A stretch of DNA of 64,000 nucleotides from an uncultured Phycicoccus sp. (GCF_947495705.1 NZ_CANLZR010000001.1:1-64000), one strand, 5' to 3'. Counted from the stretch's first letter, positions 1-9,435 are shown. Program-made: numbers and translations. The notes: generated by a model from the sequence alone, not told the origin.

Positions 1-1395
1 GCTGGTCCAGGTGACGGTGCCGTCGTCGGTGAGGGTGGGGCGCCAGCGGCCGTGGTGTTTCATCCGGTGGTGTCGCCGGCACAGGGCGACGAGGTTGGCG
101 GGTGTGGTGGTGCCGGTGGGCCAGGGTCGGGTGTGGTCGAGGTCGGTGTGGTCGGCGGCTCGGGTGCAGCCCCACATCCGGCAGGTGCCGTCGCGGGTGG
201 TGACGAAGTCGCGCATCGACCTCGGTGGCCGGTAGGCGCCGGTGGTGTGGGAGACCTGGGTGCCGGTGTCGGCGTCGAGGACGGCGCGGGCGACGTCCAA
301 CGGGAGGGTCCGCAGGAGCCCGGCGACGGTGGTGGCGTCGACCCAGCCGAGCCCGGGCAGCTGGGTGCCGGAGACCGCGACCCCGGGGCCGACCGGGGCG
401 AGGACGGCCGCGATGTCGCCGTCGGGGTGGGGGCCGAGCTCGACCCAGGACATCTCCTCGCGGGAGGCCGGATCGAGGTCGGCGAAGCGGGTCAGCTCAC
501 CGGTGACCGCGTCCATCACCGTGTCGTCGTCGTCGCGGTCGATGCGCTCACGGACGGTCGCGACCGGGTCCGGGTCGGGGGCGCCGGTGACCACGGGCAC
601 CCCGAGGGTGACCTGGGCGGTGACCTGCACGGTGCGCAGCAGCAGGTCCCCGAACGCGTCCGCGCGGGACTCCGGCACCGACAGCCCCGGATCGAGCCCC
701 CGGTACTCGGCGGCGAGGGTGTCGACCGCCGACCACGCCGCAGCGCTGGTGGCCGTCGGCAGCGCCGCGTACCACTCGCTCAGCCCGTCGACCCCCGGGC
801 GGACCTGCACGCTGCGCCCGCGCCGGGCCCGCTCCGCGTGCGCGGCGACCTGACCGGCCGCGACCCGGGCCGCCACCGAGCGCGTCACGGACGTCACCCG
901 GGCCGGGTCCATCGCCGCCAGCCGCGGCCCGAGCTCGGCATCGACCCGCCCACACGCCTCGACGTCCAGCCCGGCGCACGCGTCGACGACCTTGTGCGCA
1001 CTCGAGACCGGCAGGTCACCGGCGAGCACCAGCTCCCGCACCCGCGGGAACCGCTCACCCAGCGCCGCACCGAGCGCGGCCTTGCGCCCCGCCAGCCCCT
1101 CGGTGACCCCGGTCGCCAACGACACCTCCGCCGCCGCCATCGCATCGACGAACCCCACCGGGTGCACCCGCTCCCACGGCCCCGACTCCCGCATCGTCGT
1201 CTCGACCCGAGCCCCCCACGCCGCCGCCACCGCCTGCGCCCCCTCGGCCGCGTTGACCAGCCCCTGCAGCTCACCGGCGACCTCGAAGCACTCCTGCGCC
1301 GACAGCCTGCGACCCCCGTCGGCCAGTGCCCGGCCCACCGCCGCGCACTCCACCCGCAGTGCCGCGATCCGGCTGCTCAGCTGCCCCCTGTCCAT
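1..1395 (-). CDS. DUF222 / HNH endonuclease (13E12 family), 3' end cut by window edge
   Basis: The reading frame is open from an ATG at 1395 to base 1 (465 codons) without a stop, so only the extreme C-terminus is missing. The N-terminal two thirds is a helical DUF222 domain (motifs ESGPWER, HPVGFVDAM, VLAGDLPV). The C-terminal part carries an HNH nuclease signature: CRMWGCTR, then DHTDLDHTRPW, then ANLVALCRRHHRMKHHG. The family is common in actinobacteria as dispersed paralogues. Nuclease activity is expected from the motif but its role is not established. A close paralogue starts at 63083 on the other strand and its first residues (MDR.Q...RIAALR) support this start. The promoter carries a LexA box and the mRNA looks leaderless. 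Confidence 0.9.
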   Translation of the reverse strand, partial: MDRGQLSSRIAALRVECAAVGRALADGGRRLSAQECFEVAGELQGLVNAAEGAQAVAAAWGARVETTMRESGPWERVHPVGFVDAMAAAEVSLATGVTEGLAGRKAALGAALGERFPRVRELVLAGDLPVSSAHKVVDACAGLDVEACGRVDAELGPRLAAMDPARVTSVTRSVAARVAAGQVAAHAERARRGRSVQVRPGVDGLSEWYAALPTATSAAAWSAVDTLAAEYRGLDPGLSVPESRADAFGDLLLRTVQVTAQVTLGVPVVTGAPDPDPVATVRERIDRDDDDTVMDAVTGELTRFADLDPASREEMSWVELGPHPDGDIAAVLAPVGPGVAVSGTQLPGLGWVDATTVAGLLRTLPLDVARAVLDADTGTQVSHTTGAYRPPRSMRDFVTTRDGTCRMWGCTRAADHTDLDHTRPWPTGTTTPANLVALCRRHHRMKHHGRWRPTLTDDGTVTWTS

Positions 1396-1400
1396 GCCTC

Positions 1401-1429
1401 ATCCTACTCGAACACCCGTACGACGACAA
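1401..1429 (-). promoter_or_regulatory. SOS (LexA)-controlled leaderless promoter of the left DUF222-HNH gene
   Basis: On the minus strand, a -35 TTGTCG (1429-1424) and a -10 TAGGAT (1406-1401) are 17 bp apart. The spacer is occupied by TCGTACGGGTGTTCGA (1423-1408). This matches the actinobacterial LexA consensus TCGAAC-N4-GTTCGA at 11 of 12 fixed positions. The -10 ends 5 nt before the ATG at 1395, so the transcript should begin at or next to the start codon. The same layout precedes the paralogue at 63083. Confidence 0.75.
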
Positions 1430-1588
1430 GCATTTGTCCACAGGGATTCGGCTCCGGTGGAGGGCATCTCGTGCCGAGCGTGGGGTGGGCGGTTGCTCGC
1501 GGTCGCCCATGTCGGGATGGAGTGGGACAGTGCTGTTCCACCAGCGTGGCGCCGCGGAAGCAGGCGCTCGGATCGAGGGGAAGTCGTC

Positions 1589-2137
1589 ATGGCACGCACC
1601 GTCACCGCCCATCTGTTCCACGCCGTCAACGGCGTCGCCGAGTCGCCCGACCAGTGGCAGTTCGGTGCGTTCGGACCCGAGGAGGGTGAGCGGATGGGCC
1701 GGACGATCGCGCCGGTCACCGACGTCGTCATCGGCCGCAAGCTCTGGCGCGAGTGGTCGGAGTACTGGCCGTCAGCGGCTGCCGACGACCCCTTCGCCGG
1801 GTGGATCAACCCGGTGCGCAAGCACGTCGTCACCTCGACCCTCGACGGCGACCTCGGCTGGAACAGCGCGCGCATCGACGGGGACCCCGTGGCCTTCGCG
1901 CGGGACCTCAAGGCCGGCGAGGGTGGCGACATCGCGGTGGTCGGAGGCGTCGAGACCGTCCGCACGATGTTCCTCGGGGGCGTCGTCGACCGGCTCACCC
2001 TGACGGTGCACCCGGTGGTGGGTGCCGGGCGGCGGCTCTTCGACGACTCGGTGCCGGTGACGCGTCTGGAGCTGCTCGAGGCCGTGCCCACCTCGGCCGG
2101 CAACGTGCTGCTCACCTACGCGCTGCGGGCGGGCTGA
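1589..2137 (+). CDS. RibD C-terminal-like / dihydrofolate reductase family protein
   Basis: A 182-residue cytoplasmic protein with the DHFR-like fold of the RibD C-terminal reductase family. Visible motifs are GRTIAPVTDVVIGRKLW near the N-terminus, DIAVVGGVETV in the NADPH-binding region and the C-terminal LTVHPVVGAGRRLF. Such proteins reduce pterin- or pyrimidine-like substrates with NADPH; the true substrate of stand-alone members is usually unknown. The ATG at 1589 is preceded at 8 nt by GAGGGG, which decides the start over the longer upstream frame. It stands alone, divergent from the left DUF222 gene and convergent with xseB (16 bp gap). Confidence 0.85.
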   Translation: MARTVTAHLFHAVNGVAESPDQWQFGAFGPEEGERMGRTIAPVTDVVIGRKLWREWSEYWPSAAADDPFAGWINPVRKHVVTSTLDGDLGWNSARIDGDPVAFARDLKAGEGGDIAVVGGVETVRTMFLGGVVDRLTLTVHPVVGAGRRLFDDSVPVTRLELLEAVPTSAGNVLLTYALRAG

Positions 2138-2153
2138 CGCCCGGGGCGACGGG

Positions 2154-2393
2154 TCAGTCGTCGGAGGCGGTGATGCGCTCCTCGGCCTGGTCGAGCCACT
2201 GGCCGCAGTGTGCCGCCAGCGCCTCGCCGCGCTGCCAGAGCCGCATGCTCTCTTCGAGGCCGACCTGCCCGCCCTCGAGACGGGCGACGATGTCGACGAG
2301 CTCGTCGCGGGCCTGCTCGTAGCCGAGGTCGGCCACGTCGGCGTCGGCGCCGGTGGCCTCGGGGGTCGCGGGGGGTGCGGCGTCCTTGGGCAT
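2154..2393 (-). CDS. xseB: Exodeoxyribonuclease VII small subunit
   Basis: A 79-residue protein with the XseB core: YEQARDELVDIVARLEGGQVGLEESMRLWQRGE, then a second helix ending in a short acidic tail. These helices form a coiled coil that decorates the XseA subunit in exonuclease VII, the ATP-independent bidirectional single-strand DNA exonuclease. It sits 26 bp downstream of xseA on the same strand, the usual pairing, and would be co-transcribed with it. Length is normal for the family. Confidence 0.95.
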   Translation of the reverse strand: MPKDAAPPATPEATGADADVADLGYEQARDELVDIVARLEGGQVGLEESMRLWQRGEALAAHCGQWLDQAEERITASDD

Positions 2394-2419
2394 GTCGCGA
2401 GCCTACGCGCCGGTGCCGA

Positions 2420-3670
2420 CTACGCGCCGGACCCGACGACCCGGGCCCCGAAGTCGCCGCGGGCAACCCGGATGTGCAGCATCTGGTCGGGGGTGAGGTC
2501 GGCGGGGTCGGTGACGACGGTCTCGGCGGCCGTGCTGACGACGGCGTAGCCCCGGTCGAGGGTGGACTGCGGCGAGAGCGCCCGGGCCTGTGCGCGCAGA
2601 TGGGCCACCTGGTCGCGCTGGCGGTGGACGAGCGCCTCGACGCGGTGGTGCGCCCGGCCCCGCAGGGCGGTGACGACGTCACGCTGGACCCGGACGAACG
2701 CCCCCTTGTCGGCCAGCACCGGGCGGCTCGTGAGCTCGGTGAGCCGGCGCCGCTCGTGATGGAGCCGGCCCGCGAGAGCGCGACGCGCGCGGGCGCCGGC
2801 CGCCTCGAGCCCCCGGCGCTCGGCGTCGGCGTCGGGCACGACGGCCTTCGCCGCATCGGTGGGGGTGGAGGCGCGGTGGTCGGCGACGAGGTCGAGCAGC
2901 GGGGTGTCGACGTCATGGCCGATCGCGCTGACGACCGGCGTGGTGGCCGCCGCCACCGCGCGGAGCAGGGACTCGTTCGAGAACGGGAGGAGGTCCTCGA
3001 CGCCACCGCCGCCGCGGGCGATGACGATGACGTCGACCTCGGGGTGCGCGTCGAGCTCGGCGAGGGCGGCGGTGACCTCGGCGACGGCGTTCGCCCCCTG
3101 CACGGCGACCGGCCGGATCTCGAACACGGCGCTCGGCCAGCGGCGGCGCGCGTTCTCGACGACGTCCTTCTCGGCCGCGCTCGCGCGCCCGCAGACGAGG
3201 CCGATCCGGCGGGGGAGGAACGGCAGGGGACGCTTGCGGTCCCGGTCGAACAGCCCCTCCTGGGCGAGGTGCCGCTTGAGGTACTCGAGCCGGGCGAGGA
3301 GCTCGCCGACCCCGACGGGCCGGATCTGGCGGGCGTCGAGCACGAGCGAGCCCCGCTGGGTCCAGAACGAGGGCTTCGCCTGGAGCACGACCCGCGCGCC
3401 CTCGGCGAGGGGCCCCGGCATCGCGTCGAGGGCGTTGACGTGGACGCTGCACGACAGGCTCATGTCGACGTCCGGGTCGCGCAGCGTGATGAACGCCGTG
3501 CGGGCACCCGGGCGCCGGTTGAGCTGGACCACCTGACCCTCGACCCAGAGCACCGACATCTTCTCGACGTACTCGCCGATCTTCATCGAGAGCAGGCGCA
3601 CCGGCCAGGGATGCTCGGCGCTGGTGTCGGCGGCCTTCTCGGGCAGCGGGGGCCTCGCCGGAGTGGTCAT
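2420..3670 (-). CDS. xseA: Exodeoxyribonuclease VII large subunit
   Basis: A 416-residue catalytic subunit of exonuclease VII. Residues about 20-120 are an OB-fold ([14 protein letters not shown]...AFITLRD) and about 130-400 the XseA catalytic region, with [61 protein letters not shown]-terminal helices end in LDRGYAVV. The complex degrades single-stranded DNA in repair. The ATG at 3670 lies 6 nt after a TAGAGT -10 (minus strand), so the xseA-xseB message is probably leaderless. The start regions of xseA and ispH face each other across 77 bp. Confidence 0.96.
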   Translation of the reverse strand: MTTPARPPLPEKAADTSAEHPWPVRLLSMKIGEYVEKMSVLWVEGQVVQLNRRPGARTAFITLRDPDVDMSLSCSVHVNALDAMPGPLAEGARVVLQAKPSFWTQRGSLVLDARQIRPVGVGELLARLEYLKRHLAQEGLFDRDRKRPLPFLPRRIGLVCGRASAAEKDVVENARRRWPSAVFEIRPVAVQGANAVAEVTAALAELDAHPEVDVIVIARGGGGVEDLLPFSNESLLRAVAAATTPVVSAIGHDVDTPLLDLVADHRASTPTDAAKAVVPDADAERRGLEAAGARARRALAGRLHHERRRLTELTSRPVLADKGAFVRVQRDVVTALRGRAHHRVEALVHRQRDQVAHLRAQARALSPQSTLDRGYAVVSTAAETVVTDPADLTPDQMLHIRVARGDFGARVVGSGA

Positions 3671-3747
3671 GGGGGAACTCTAGGCAGCGGCACCGTCAGC
3701 AGTGGCGGCGATTCGGGGGAGCGGCGCGCCCCACCTACAGTGGAGGT

Positions 3748-4761
3748 ATGGCTGACTCCTCCAAGCGCGTGCTCCTCGCGGCCCCCCGCGGCTACTGCGC
3801 GGGGGTCGACCGGGCCGTCGTCACCGTCGAGAAGGCCCTCGACCTGTACGGGCCGCCGGTGTACGTCCGCAAGCAGATCGTGCACAACAAGCACGTCGTG
3901 ACCACGCTCGAGAAGCGTGGGGCGATCTTCGTCGACGAGACCGACGAGGTGCCCGAGGGCGCCACCGTCGTCTTCAGCGCCCACGGGGTGGCCCCGGTGG
4001 TCCACGAGGAGGCCAAGGCGCTGTCGCTGCGAACCATCGACGCCACCTGCCCGCTCGTCACGAAGGTGCACCGCGAGGCCGTCCGGTTCGCCGACAGCGA
4101 CTACGACATCCTCCTCATCGGCCACGAGGGCCACGAGGAGGTCGTCGGCACCGCCGGTGAGGCGCCCGAGCACATCCAGCTCGTCGACGGCCCCGACGAC
4201 GTCGCCAACGTCACCGTCCGCGACCCCGACAAGGTCGTGTGGCTGTCCCAGACGACCCTCTCGGTCGACGAGACGATGGAGACCGTCCGCCGGCTGCGCG
4301 AGCGGTTCCCCAGCCTGCAGGACCCGCCGAGCGACGACATCTGCTACGCCACGCAGAACCGCCAGCTCGCGGTCAAGCAGATGGCCGCCGACTGCGACCT
4401 CATGATCGTCGTGGGCTCGCGCAACTCCTCGAACTCCGTCCGGCTCGTCGAGGTCGCGCTCGAGCACGGCACCCGCGCCGGGTACCTCGTCGACTACGCC
4501 GAGGAGATCGACGAGTCGTGGCTCGAGGGGGTGCGCACGGTGGGGGTGACCTCAGGCGCGTCGGTGCCCGAGCTGCTCGTGCGCGGTGTGCTCGACTACC
4601 TGGCCGGGCACGGGTTCGAGGACGTGCAGGCCGTGACGGCGGCCGAGGAGTCCCTGATCTTCTCCCTCCCGAACGAGATCCGCCGCGAGCTGAAGGCAGC
4701 GGGCATGTCGGACAAGATGCGCCACGACGCCAGCTTCGCCGACGCCGGGTCGCTGCACTGA
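3748..4761 (+). CDS. ispH: 4-hydroxy-3-methylbut-2-enyl diphosphate reductase
   Basis: A 337-residue iron-sulfur enzyme of the last step of the MEP isoprenoid pathway, converting HMBPP to IPP and DMAPP. The three cluster cysteines are visible: C17 ([10 protein letters not shown]), C101 ([11 protein letters not shown]) and C199 ([10 protein letters not shown]). The substrate-binding motifs [15 protein letters not shown] and [10 protein letters not shown] are present. Start ATG is 6 nt after a TACAGT -10; the intervening GGAGGT could also serve as a ribosome site if transcription began further up. Divergent from xseA, as in other actinobacteria. Confidence 0.97.
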   Translation: MADSSKRVLLAAPRGYCAGVDRAVVTVEKALDLYGPPVYVRKQIVHNKHVVTTLEKRGAIFVDETDEVPEGATVVFSAHGVAPVVHEEAKALSLRTIDATCPLVTKVHREAVRFADSDYDILLIGHEGHEEVVGTAGEAPEHIQLVDGPDDVANVTVRDPDKVVWLSQTTLSVDETMETVRRLRERFPSLQDPPSDDICYATQNRQLAVKQMAADCDLMIVVGSRNSSNSVRLVEVALEHGTRAGYLVDYAEEIDESWLEGVRTVGVTSGASVPELLVRGVLDYLAGHGFEDVQAVTAAEESLIFSLPNEIRRELKAAGMSDKMRHDASFADAGSLH

Positions 4762-4786
4762 GCCGTTGGACCGAGGAGGGCCGACC

Positions 4787-5242
4787 GTGGACGAACGTGT
4801 CGCCCTCGCCACCACGCCGCAGTCGCTAGCCCTGGCCGGCCGGCTGTTGCACGAGTTCAACACCGCCTACGACGACTCCTCGCCCGGTCCGGGTGCTCTC
4901 GCGGCCCGGCTGGCGGGCCTCGTCGCTGCCGGCGCGACCGACGTCCTGGTCGCTGAGGAGGCGGGCGTGTGCGTCCTGCAGTACCGGCCCTCGCTCTGGA
5001 GCGACGCCGACGAGGCGTACCTCGCCGAGCTGTGGGTGGACCCCGCCGCCCGCCGCCGCGGTCTGGGGCGTGCCCTGCTGCGAGCCGGCCTCGAACGGGC
5101 CCGGGACAGAGGCTGCGACTATCTGGGGCTCGCGACGACGGAGGAGGACGTCGAGGCCCGACGGCTCTACGAGAGCGAGGGGCTGCACGCCACGGAGGGC
5201 ATCGACGGACCCACGGCCTACCACTACGAGATCGATCTCTGA
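4787..5242 (+). CDS. GNAT family N-acetyltransferase
   Basis: A 151-residue single-domain acetyltransferase. The acetyl-CoA loop is [21 protein letters not shown], preceded by the beta-strand YLAELWVDP and followed by GCDYLGLATTEEDVEARRLYESEGL, the usual motif B region. The substrate is not predictable. I chose the GTG at 4787 because GAGGAGGG (4773-4780) is 6 nt upstream; a TTG at 4766 would extend the protein by seven residues. It follows ispH by 25 bp on the same strand and may be co-transcribed. Confidence 0.85.
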   Translation: MDERVALATTPQSLALAGRLLHEFNTAYDDSSPGPGALAARLAGLVAAGATDVLVAEEAGVCVLQYRPSLWSDADEAYLAELWVDPAARRRGLGRALLRAGLERARDRGCDYLGLATTEEDVEARRLYESEGLHATEGIDGPTAYHYEIDL

Positions 5243-5372
5243 CACGGATCGGGCTCCAGCAGCCCGAGTTTGCGGCGTCCGTCGGCGTGTACGGATGTGA
5301 CCGACGGGGTATCGGTCTGCCCTACACCTCGATACGGTCGAGGGACGACGCCATCGAACGAAGGATGTTGCG

Positions 5373-6620
5373 ATGAACGACTCGAACGCTCTGGCCGACC
5401 TCGACTGGGGACAGATCCTGCTCAAAGTTGGAGCAGCGATCGTCATCCTGCTCATCACCTGGCTGCTTGCCAAAGCCGTCGTCTGGGCGTTCTCCAGACT
5501 CGCGTCCCGTGTCCCAGCGCTGGGCGGGAAGGGGGCGGAGGGGCAGTCGCTCGGGACCACCCTGGGCCGTATCGCCTCGCTCCTCATCTGGCTGTTCGGC
5601 CTCATCGCCGTACTCCAGGTCTTCGAGCTCGGCTCGGTGCTCTCGCCGATCCAGGCCCTGCTGACCGGAGTGATGAACTTCCTGCCCAACCTCATCGGGG
5701 CCATCGTCGTCTTCGTCATCGGCGCGCTGTTGGCCAAGATCGTGCGCCAGCTCGTCGAAACCGCCCTTGAGGCCGTGCCGTTCCAGAAGTGGTTCGGCCG
5801 GGCCGGCGGTGAGGAGCTGACCGGCAACACGAACATCGCCAGGACCCTGGCGCTCATCCTCTACGCGCTCATCATGATCGTCGTCGCGATCGCGGCGCTG
5901 CAGATCCTCGGGATCTCCTCGATCTCCGACCCGGCGCAGCGGATGCTCCAGACGATCTTCGACGCCATCCCGAACATCATCGCGGCGGGCATCATGCTGG
6001 CGCTCGGTGTCGTCATCGCGCGGTTCGCCGCCGGCATCCTCGGGGACATCCTCGACGGCGTCGGCACCGACCGGGCGCTGCGCGAGCTGGACGTGCTGCC
6101 GGAGGGCCGGAGCGCGGTTCCGGTCATCACCCGGGTCGTGCAGGTCGCCATCGTCCTGTTCTTCGCGGTCATGGCCGCCCAGCTGCTGAACTTCCCGGTC
6201 ATCACCCGCTTCCTCCAGCAGGTGCTCGAGCTCGGCGGGAAGGTGCTCTTCGGAGCCGCGGTCATCGCCGCGGGGTTCTTCCTCGCCAACCTCCTGGGCC
6301 GGATCCTCAGCGGGACGGCCGCGCTCGTGATCAAGTGGGCGACGATCGTCCTCTTCGTCGCGATGGGCCTGTCGTTCATGGGTATCGCGACCGAGATCAT
6401 CGTGCTGGCCTTCGGCTCGCTCGTCATCGGCACCGCGGCCGCCGCGGCCCTGGCCTTCGGGCTGGGTGGCCGGGACGTGGCCGGGCGCTACCTGGAGCGG
6501 GCAGCCAGCCGCGCGCCGGAGCCGCCCACGAGCAGCAGCACGTCGACGAGCAGCGGCTCCTCGACGGGCAGCACCACTGGCACCGCCAGCAGCACGCCGC
6601 CGGACACCCCCCTCGTCTGA
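5373..6620 (+). CDS. CmpX-like mechanosensitive channel family membrane protein
   Basis: A 415-residue polytopic membrane protein built from repeated hydrophobic segments of the conserved-TM-helix type, each with a pattern such as NFLPNLIGAIVVFVIGALLAKIVR, seen near residues 105-130, 190-215 and 285-310. The last TM pair has GTAAAAALAFGLGGRDVAGRYLE, resembling the pore-helix region of small-conductance mechanosensitive channels. A low-complexity Ser/Thr tail follows. It likely forms a membrane channel with osmotic or envelope-stress function, though gating is unproven. GAAGGA stands 8 nt before the ATG, and a TACGGT hexamer at 5334 is a candidate -10. Confidence 0.8.
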   Translation: MNDSNALADLDWGQILLKVGAAIVILLITWLLAKAVVWAFSRLASRVPALGGKGAEGQSLGTTLGRIASLLIWLFGLIAVLQVFELGSVLSPIQALLTGVMNFLPNLIGAIVVFVIGALLAKIVRQLVETALEAVPFQKWFGRAGGEELTGNTNIARTLALILYALIMIVVAIAALQILGISSISDPAQRMLQTIFDAIPNIIAAGIMLALGVVIARFAAGILGDILDGVGTDRALRELDVLPEGRSAVPVITRVVQVAIVLFFAVMAAQLLNFPVITRFLQQVLELGGKVLFGAAVIAAGFFLANLLGRILSGTAALVIKWATIVLFVAMGLSFMGIATEIIVLAFGSLVIGTAAAAALAFGLGGRDVAGRYLERAASRAPEPPTSSSTSTSSGSSTGSTTGTASSTPPDTPLV

Positions 6621-6631
6621 CGCGCGCCACA

Positions 6632-6665
6632 GCGGGCGCCCGGGTCACCCGACCCGGGCGCCCGC
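6632..6665. terminator. Perfect 15-bp hairpin between convergent genes
   Basis: GCGGGCGCCCGGGTC (6632-6646), a 4-nt loop and its exact complement (6651-6665). It lies just after the channel gene and overlaps the last codon of rmuC, so it can serve both convergent transcripts. There is no U tract, as is common for actinobacterial hairpin terminators. Confidence 0.7.
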
Positions 6666-7841
6666 CGCGGTGCCCGGCCCGTCGTCGCCCTCGTCGAGGA
6701 CGAGCTGCGGGCGGTCGTCGGGGGCGGTGACGGCGTCGATGAGCTCCTGGGCCGTCAGCGGGCGTGGGCCCGATCGGACCGGCTCGAGGACGTCGAGGTC
6801 GTCGGTGACGACCTCGAGGTCGCGCATCCGCCGGGCGGTGACGAGCACCCGCGACTCGAGGGCGCCGACCATCGCGTTGTAGGCCTCGACGCTGCTCTGC
6901 AGGCTGCGGCCGACCTTGGCGGTGTGCGCGCCCAGGGTGCCGAGCCGGGCATGCAGCTCGCGGCCGAGGTCGAGCAGCTCGCGGGCACTCTGTGACAGCG
7001 CGTCCTGCTGCCAGGTGAAGGCGACGGTGCGGAGCAGGGCGAGGAGCGAGCCCGGCCCGACGAGGACGACCCGCTGCGTCAGGGCCTTCTCGTGCAGCGC
7101 CGGCTGGGCCGCCATCGCCGCGGCGAGCATCGCGTCGCTCGGGACGAAGCAGACGACCAGCTCGGGGCCGTCGCGGAACGCGGACCAGTACTCCTTGGCC
7201 GACAGCGCCCCGACGTGGGCGGCCAGCGCGGCGGCGTGCCGGCCGAGCAGGGCGGTGCGCTCGTCGTCGGGGAGGTCCTCGGCCTGGGCGTCGAGGAAGT
7301 GCGTCATCGGTGCCTTGGCGTCGACGACGAGGGACTTGCGCCCCGGCAGCCGGACGACGACGTCGGGGCGGACGGTGCGCTCGTGCGCGCTCACCGCCGT
7401 GACCTGCTCGTCGAAGTCGCAGCGCGCGAGCATCCCGGACGCCTCGAGGACGCGGCGCAGCTGGACCTCGCCCCAGGCGCCCCGCACCGACGAGGACCGC
7501 AGCGACCCGGCGAGCGAGGCGGTGGCCTTGCCGAGCCCCTGGGTCTCGGCCTCGACCCGCCCGAGCAGGGCGCGCAGCGAGCCGAACTGCTGGACCCGGT
7601 CGCGCTCGAGGACCCCGACGTGCTGCTCGACCCGCACGAGGGCATCCTTGAGCGGCGCAAGGAGCGCGGCGGTCTCCATGTCCTCGGCGAGCGAGGCCTC
7701 GAGGTCGAGCACGCGCTCGCGCAGCAGGTCTCGCTCGGTCTCGACCGACGCGGCCCGCGCCGCATGCACGAGCCGCGCCACCGACCACGCGGCCCCCGCC
7801 CCGACGACGAGACCCACCAGCGCCCACACCCATCCGTCCAT
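6645..7841 (-). CDS. rmuC: DNA recombination protein RmuC
   Basis: A 398-residue protein with an N-terminal membrane anchor (residues 1-25, WVWALVGLVVGAGAAWSVARL), a coiled-coil region (about 30-110) and the RmuC nuclease-like domain (SSSVRGAWGEVQLRRVLEASGML, RPDVVVRLPGRKSLVVDAKAPM, VCFVPSDAML, FTWQQDALSQ). The D-x-K pattern VDAKAP belongs to a restriction-endonuclease-like fold. RmuC limits rearrangement of repeated DNA. Start ATG 7841 matches the anchor. It is divergent from the peroxidase gene (114 bp) and convergent with the channel gene. Confidence 0.93.
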   Translation of the reverse strand: MDGWVWALVGLVVGAGAAWSVARLVHAARAASVETERDLLRERVLDLEASLAEDMETAALLAPLKDALVRVEQHVGVLERDRVQQFGSLRALLGRVEAETQGLGKATASLAGSLRSSSVRGAWGEVQLRRVLEASGMLARCDFDEQVTAVSAHERTVRPDVVVRLPGRKSLVVDAKAPMTHFLDAQAEDLPDDERTALLGRHAAALAAHVGALSAKEYWSAFRDGPELVVCFVPSDAMLAAAMAAQPALHEKALTQRVVLVGPGSLLALLRTVAFTWQQDALSQSARELLDLGRELHARLGTLGAHTAKVGRSLQSSVEAYNAMVGALESRVLVTARRMRDLEVVTDDLDVLEPVRSGPRPLTAQELIDAVTAPDDRPQLVLDEGDDGPGTAAGARVG

Positions 7842-7955
7842 GCCTGCAGACTGTGCCACCGGGCACCGACAGGGCCCGGCAATCCGCTTCCGCCGCGGGT
7901 CCGAACCACTCCCGACGCCGCGACCTGCCGTGGCGCCCATCGAAAGGACGCCACC

Positions 7956-8441
7956 GTGCCCGTGCTCCAGGACTTCTCCGCCACCACCCTGTCGGGAGCC
8001 CCGCAGACCCTCGACGAGTACGCCGGCCAGGTCGTGCTCGTCGTCAACACCGCCTCGCAGTGCGGGTACACGCCCCAGTACGACGGGCTCGAGGCGCTGT
8101 GGCAGGAGTACCGCGACCAGGGTCTCGTCGTCTTGGGCTTCCCGTGCAACCAGTTCGGCGGGCAGGAGCCCGGCGACGCCGAGGACATCGGCGAGTTCTG
8201 CCGGGTCAACCACGGCGTCACGTTCCCGCTGTTCGACAAGGTCGAGGTCAACGGGCCCGACGCACACCCGATCTTCGAGTGGCTGGCCACCGAGGCCCGC
8301 GGGGCCTTCGGCAGCCGGAAGATCAAGTGGAACTTCACGAAGTTCCTCGTCGGCCGAGACGGCCGGGTCATCACCCGCTTCGGTTCGAGCACGAAGCCGG
8401 AGAAGCTGACCGGCGCCATCGAGAAGGCCCTCGCGGCCTGA
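7956..8441 (+). CDS. Glutathione peroxidase-family thiol peroxidase (Cys type)
   Basis: A 161-residue thioredoxin-fold peroxidase. The active-site motif NTASQCGYT places the peroxidatic residue at C36 (cysteine, not selenocysteine). FPCNQFGGQEPG supplies the glutamine and the probable resolving cysteine, and KIKWNFTKFLV the tryptophan/asparagine of the catalytic tetrad. It reduces hydroperoxides in the cytosol. Because the chromosome also carries mshB, the electron donor is probably thioredoxin or a mycothiol system rather than glutathione (inference). GTG start at 7956 with GAAAGGA 7 nt upstream. Confidence 0.93.
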   Translation: MPVLQDFSATTLSGAPQTLDEYAGQVVLVVNTASQCGYTPQYDGLEALWQEYRDQGLVVLGFPCNQFGGQEPGDAEDIGEFCRVNHGVTFPLFDKVEVNGPDAHPIFEWLATEARGAFGSRKIKWNFTKFLVGRDGRVITRFGSSTKPEKLTGAIEKALAA

Positions 8442-8459
8442 GCGGCCTACGCTCGGGCC

Positions 8460-9425
8460 ATGCCCGGGAACCTCGTCGACCGCGCTGCCGCGGCTCTCGG
8501 CCGGCGGCACCCGCGCTTCCTCGCGGTCGAGGTGTCGGACGGTGTCGCGGGCACGGCTGTGCGGGGGTTCGACCCAGGCGCCGACGTCGAGATCGGCTCG
8601 GTGTCCAAGGGCCTGACCGGACTCCTGTTCGCCGACGCCCGGAGCCGAGGCGTCGTCAGCGACGAGACCCCATTGGGCGGGCTCCTCGACGTCGGTGACG
8701 CGATCGGGGCGGTGCCGCTCGGCTCGCTCGCCACCCACTGCTCCGGGCTCCCGCGGCTCGCCCGCGGGGTGGGCCTACGGGGCCAGTGGGGCCTGATGGT
8801 CCATGGCCGCAACCCGTACGGGGAGGACCTCGCCGGGCTGCTCGACAGCGCCCGCCGCACCCCCCTACGGCGACCGAGGCCGCGGTACTCCAACCTCGGC
8901 TTCATGCTGCTCGGGCACGCGCTCGCCGCCGCCGAGGGCGTCTCCTACCGTGACCTGCTCCGTGCTCGGGTCCTCGAGCCGCTCGGGATGGACGGCGCCA
9001 CCATCCCTTCGGGACCGGTCGAGCTCGGGCCGCACGCCGCCACGGGGACCTCCCGGCGCGGGCGACCGGTCGAGGCCTGGACCGGGGAAGCGCTCGGCCC
9101 GGCGGGCGGGGTCCGCTGCACGGCGCGGGACCTCGAGCGGCTCGTCACCGCACTCCTCGACGGCTCCGCCCCAGGCATCGAGGCGCTCGACCCGGTCGCG
9201 ACGATGCGCGGGGAGCGCCTGCAGGTCGGTGCGGGGTGGATGGTCCTGCGGCTGCGCGAGCGCACCGTGACCTGGCACAACGGGGGGACCGGCGGCTTCC
9301 GGAGCATGGTTTGCGTCGACCGGAGCGCCGGGACCGGCGTGGCCCTGGTCAGCGCGACGGCGCGGTCGGTGGACCGTGCGGCGTTCGGACTCCTCGAGGC
9401 GCTGGGGCACGCCAGCGGCAGGTAG
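8460..9425 (+). CDS. Serine beta-lactamase-like hydrolase (class C / DD-peptidase fold)
   Basis: A 321-residue protein with all three motifs of the serine beta-lactamase superfamily: SxxK at S47-K50 (GSVSKGLTG), YxN at Y143 (RYSNLGFMLLGHAL) and HNGGTGG near residue 279. No signal peptide or TM segment is seen, so it acts in the cytoplasm and is more likely an esterase or amidohydrolase than a beta-lactamase. TACGCT lies 6 nt before the ATG, suggesting a leaderless mRNA separate from the peroxidase gene 18 bp upstream. Confidence 0.85.
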   Translation: MPGNLVDRAAAALGRRHPRFLAVEVSDGVAGTAVRGFDPGADVEIGSVSKGLTGLLFADARSRGVVSDETPLGGLLDVGDAIGAVPLGSLATHCSGLPRLARGVGLRGQWGLMVHGRNPYGEDLAGLLDSARRTPLRRPRPRYSNLGFMLLGHALAAAEGVSYRDLLRARVLEPLGMDGATIPSGPVELGPHAATGTSRRGRPVEAWTGEALGPAGGVRCTARDLERLVTALLDGSAPGIEALDPVATMRGERLQVGAGWMVLRLRERTVTWHNGGTGGFRSMVCVDRSAGTGVALVSATARSVDRAAFGLLEALGHASGR

Positions 9426-9435
9426 CCTCGCTCGC

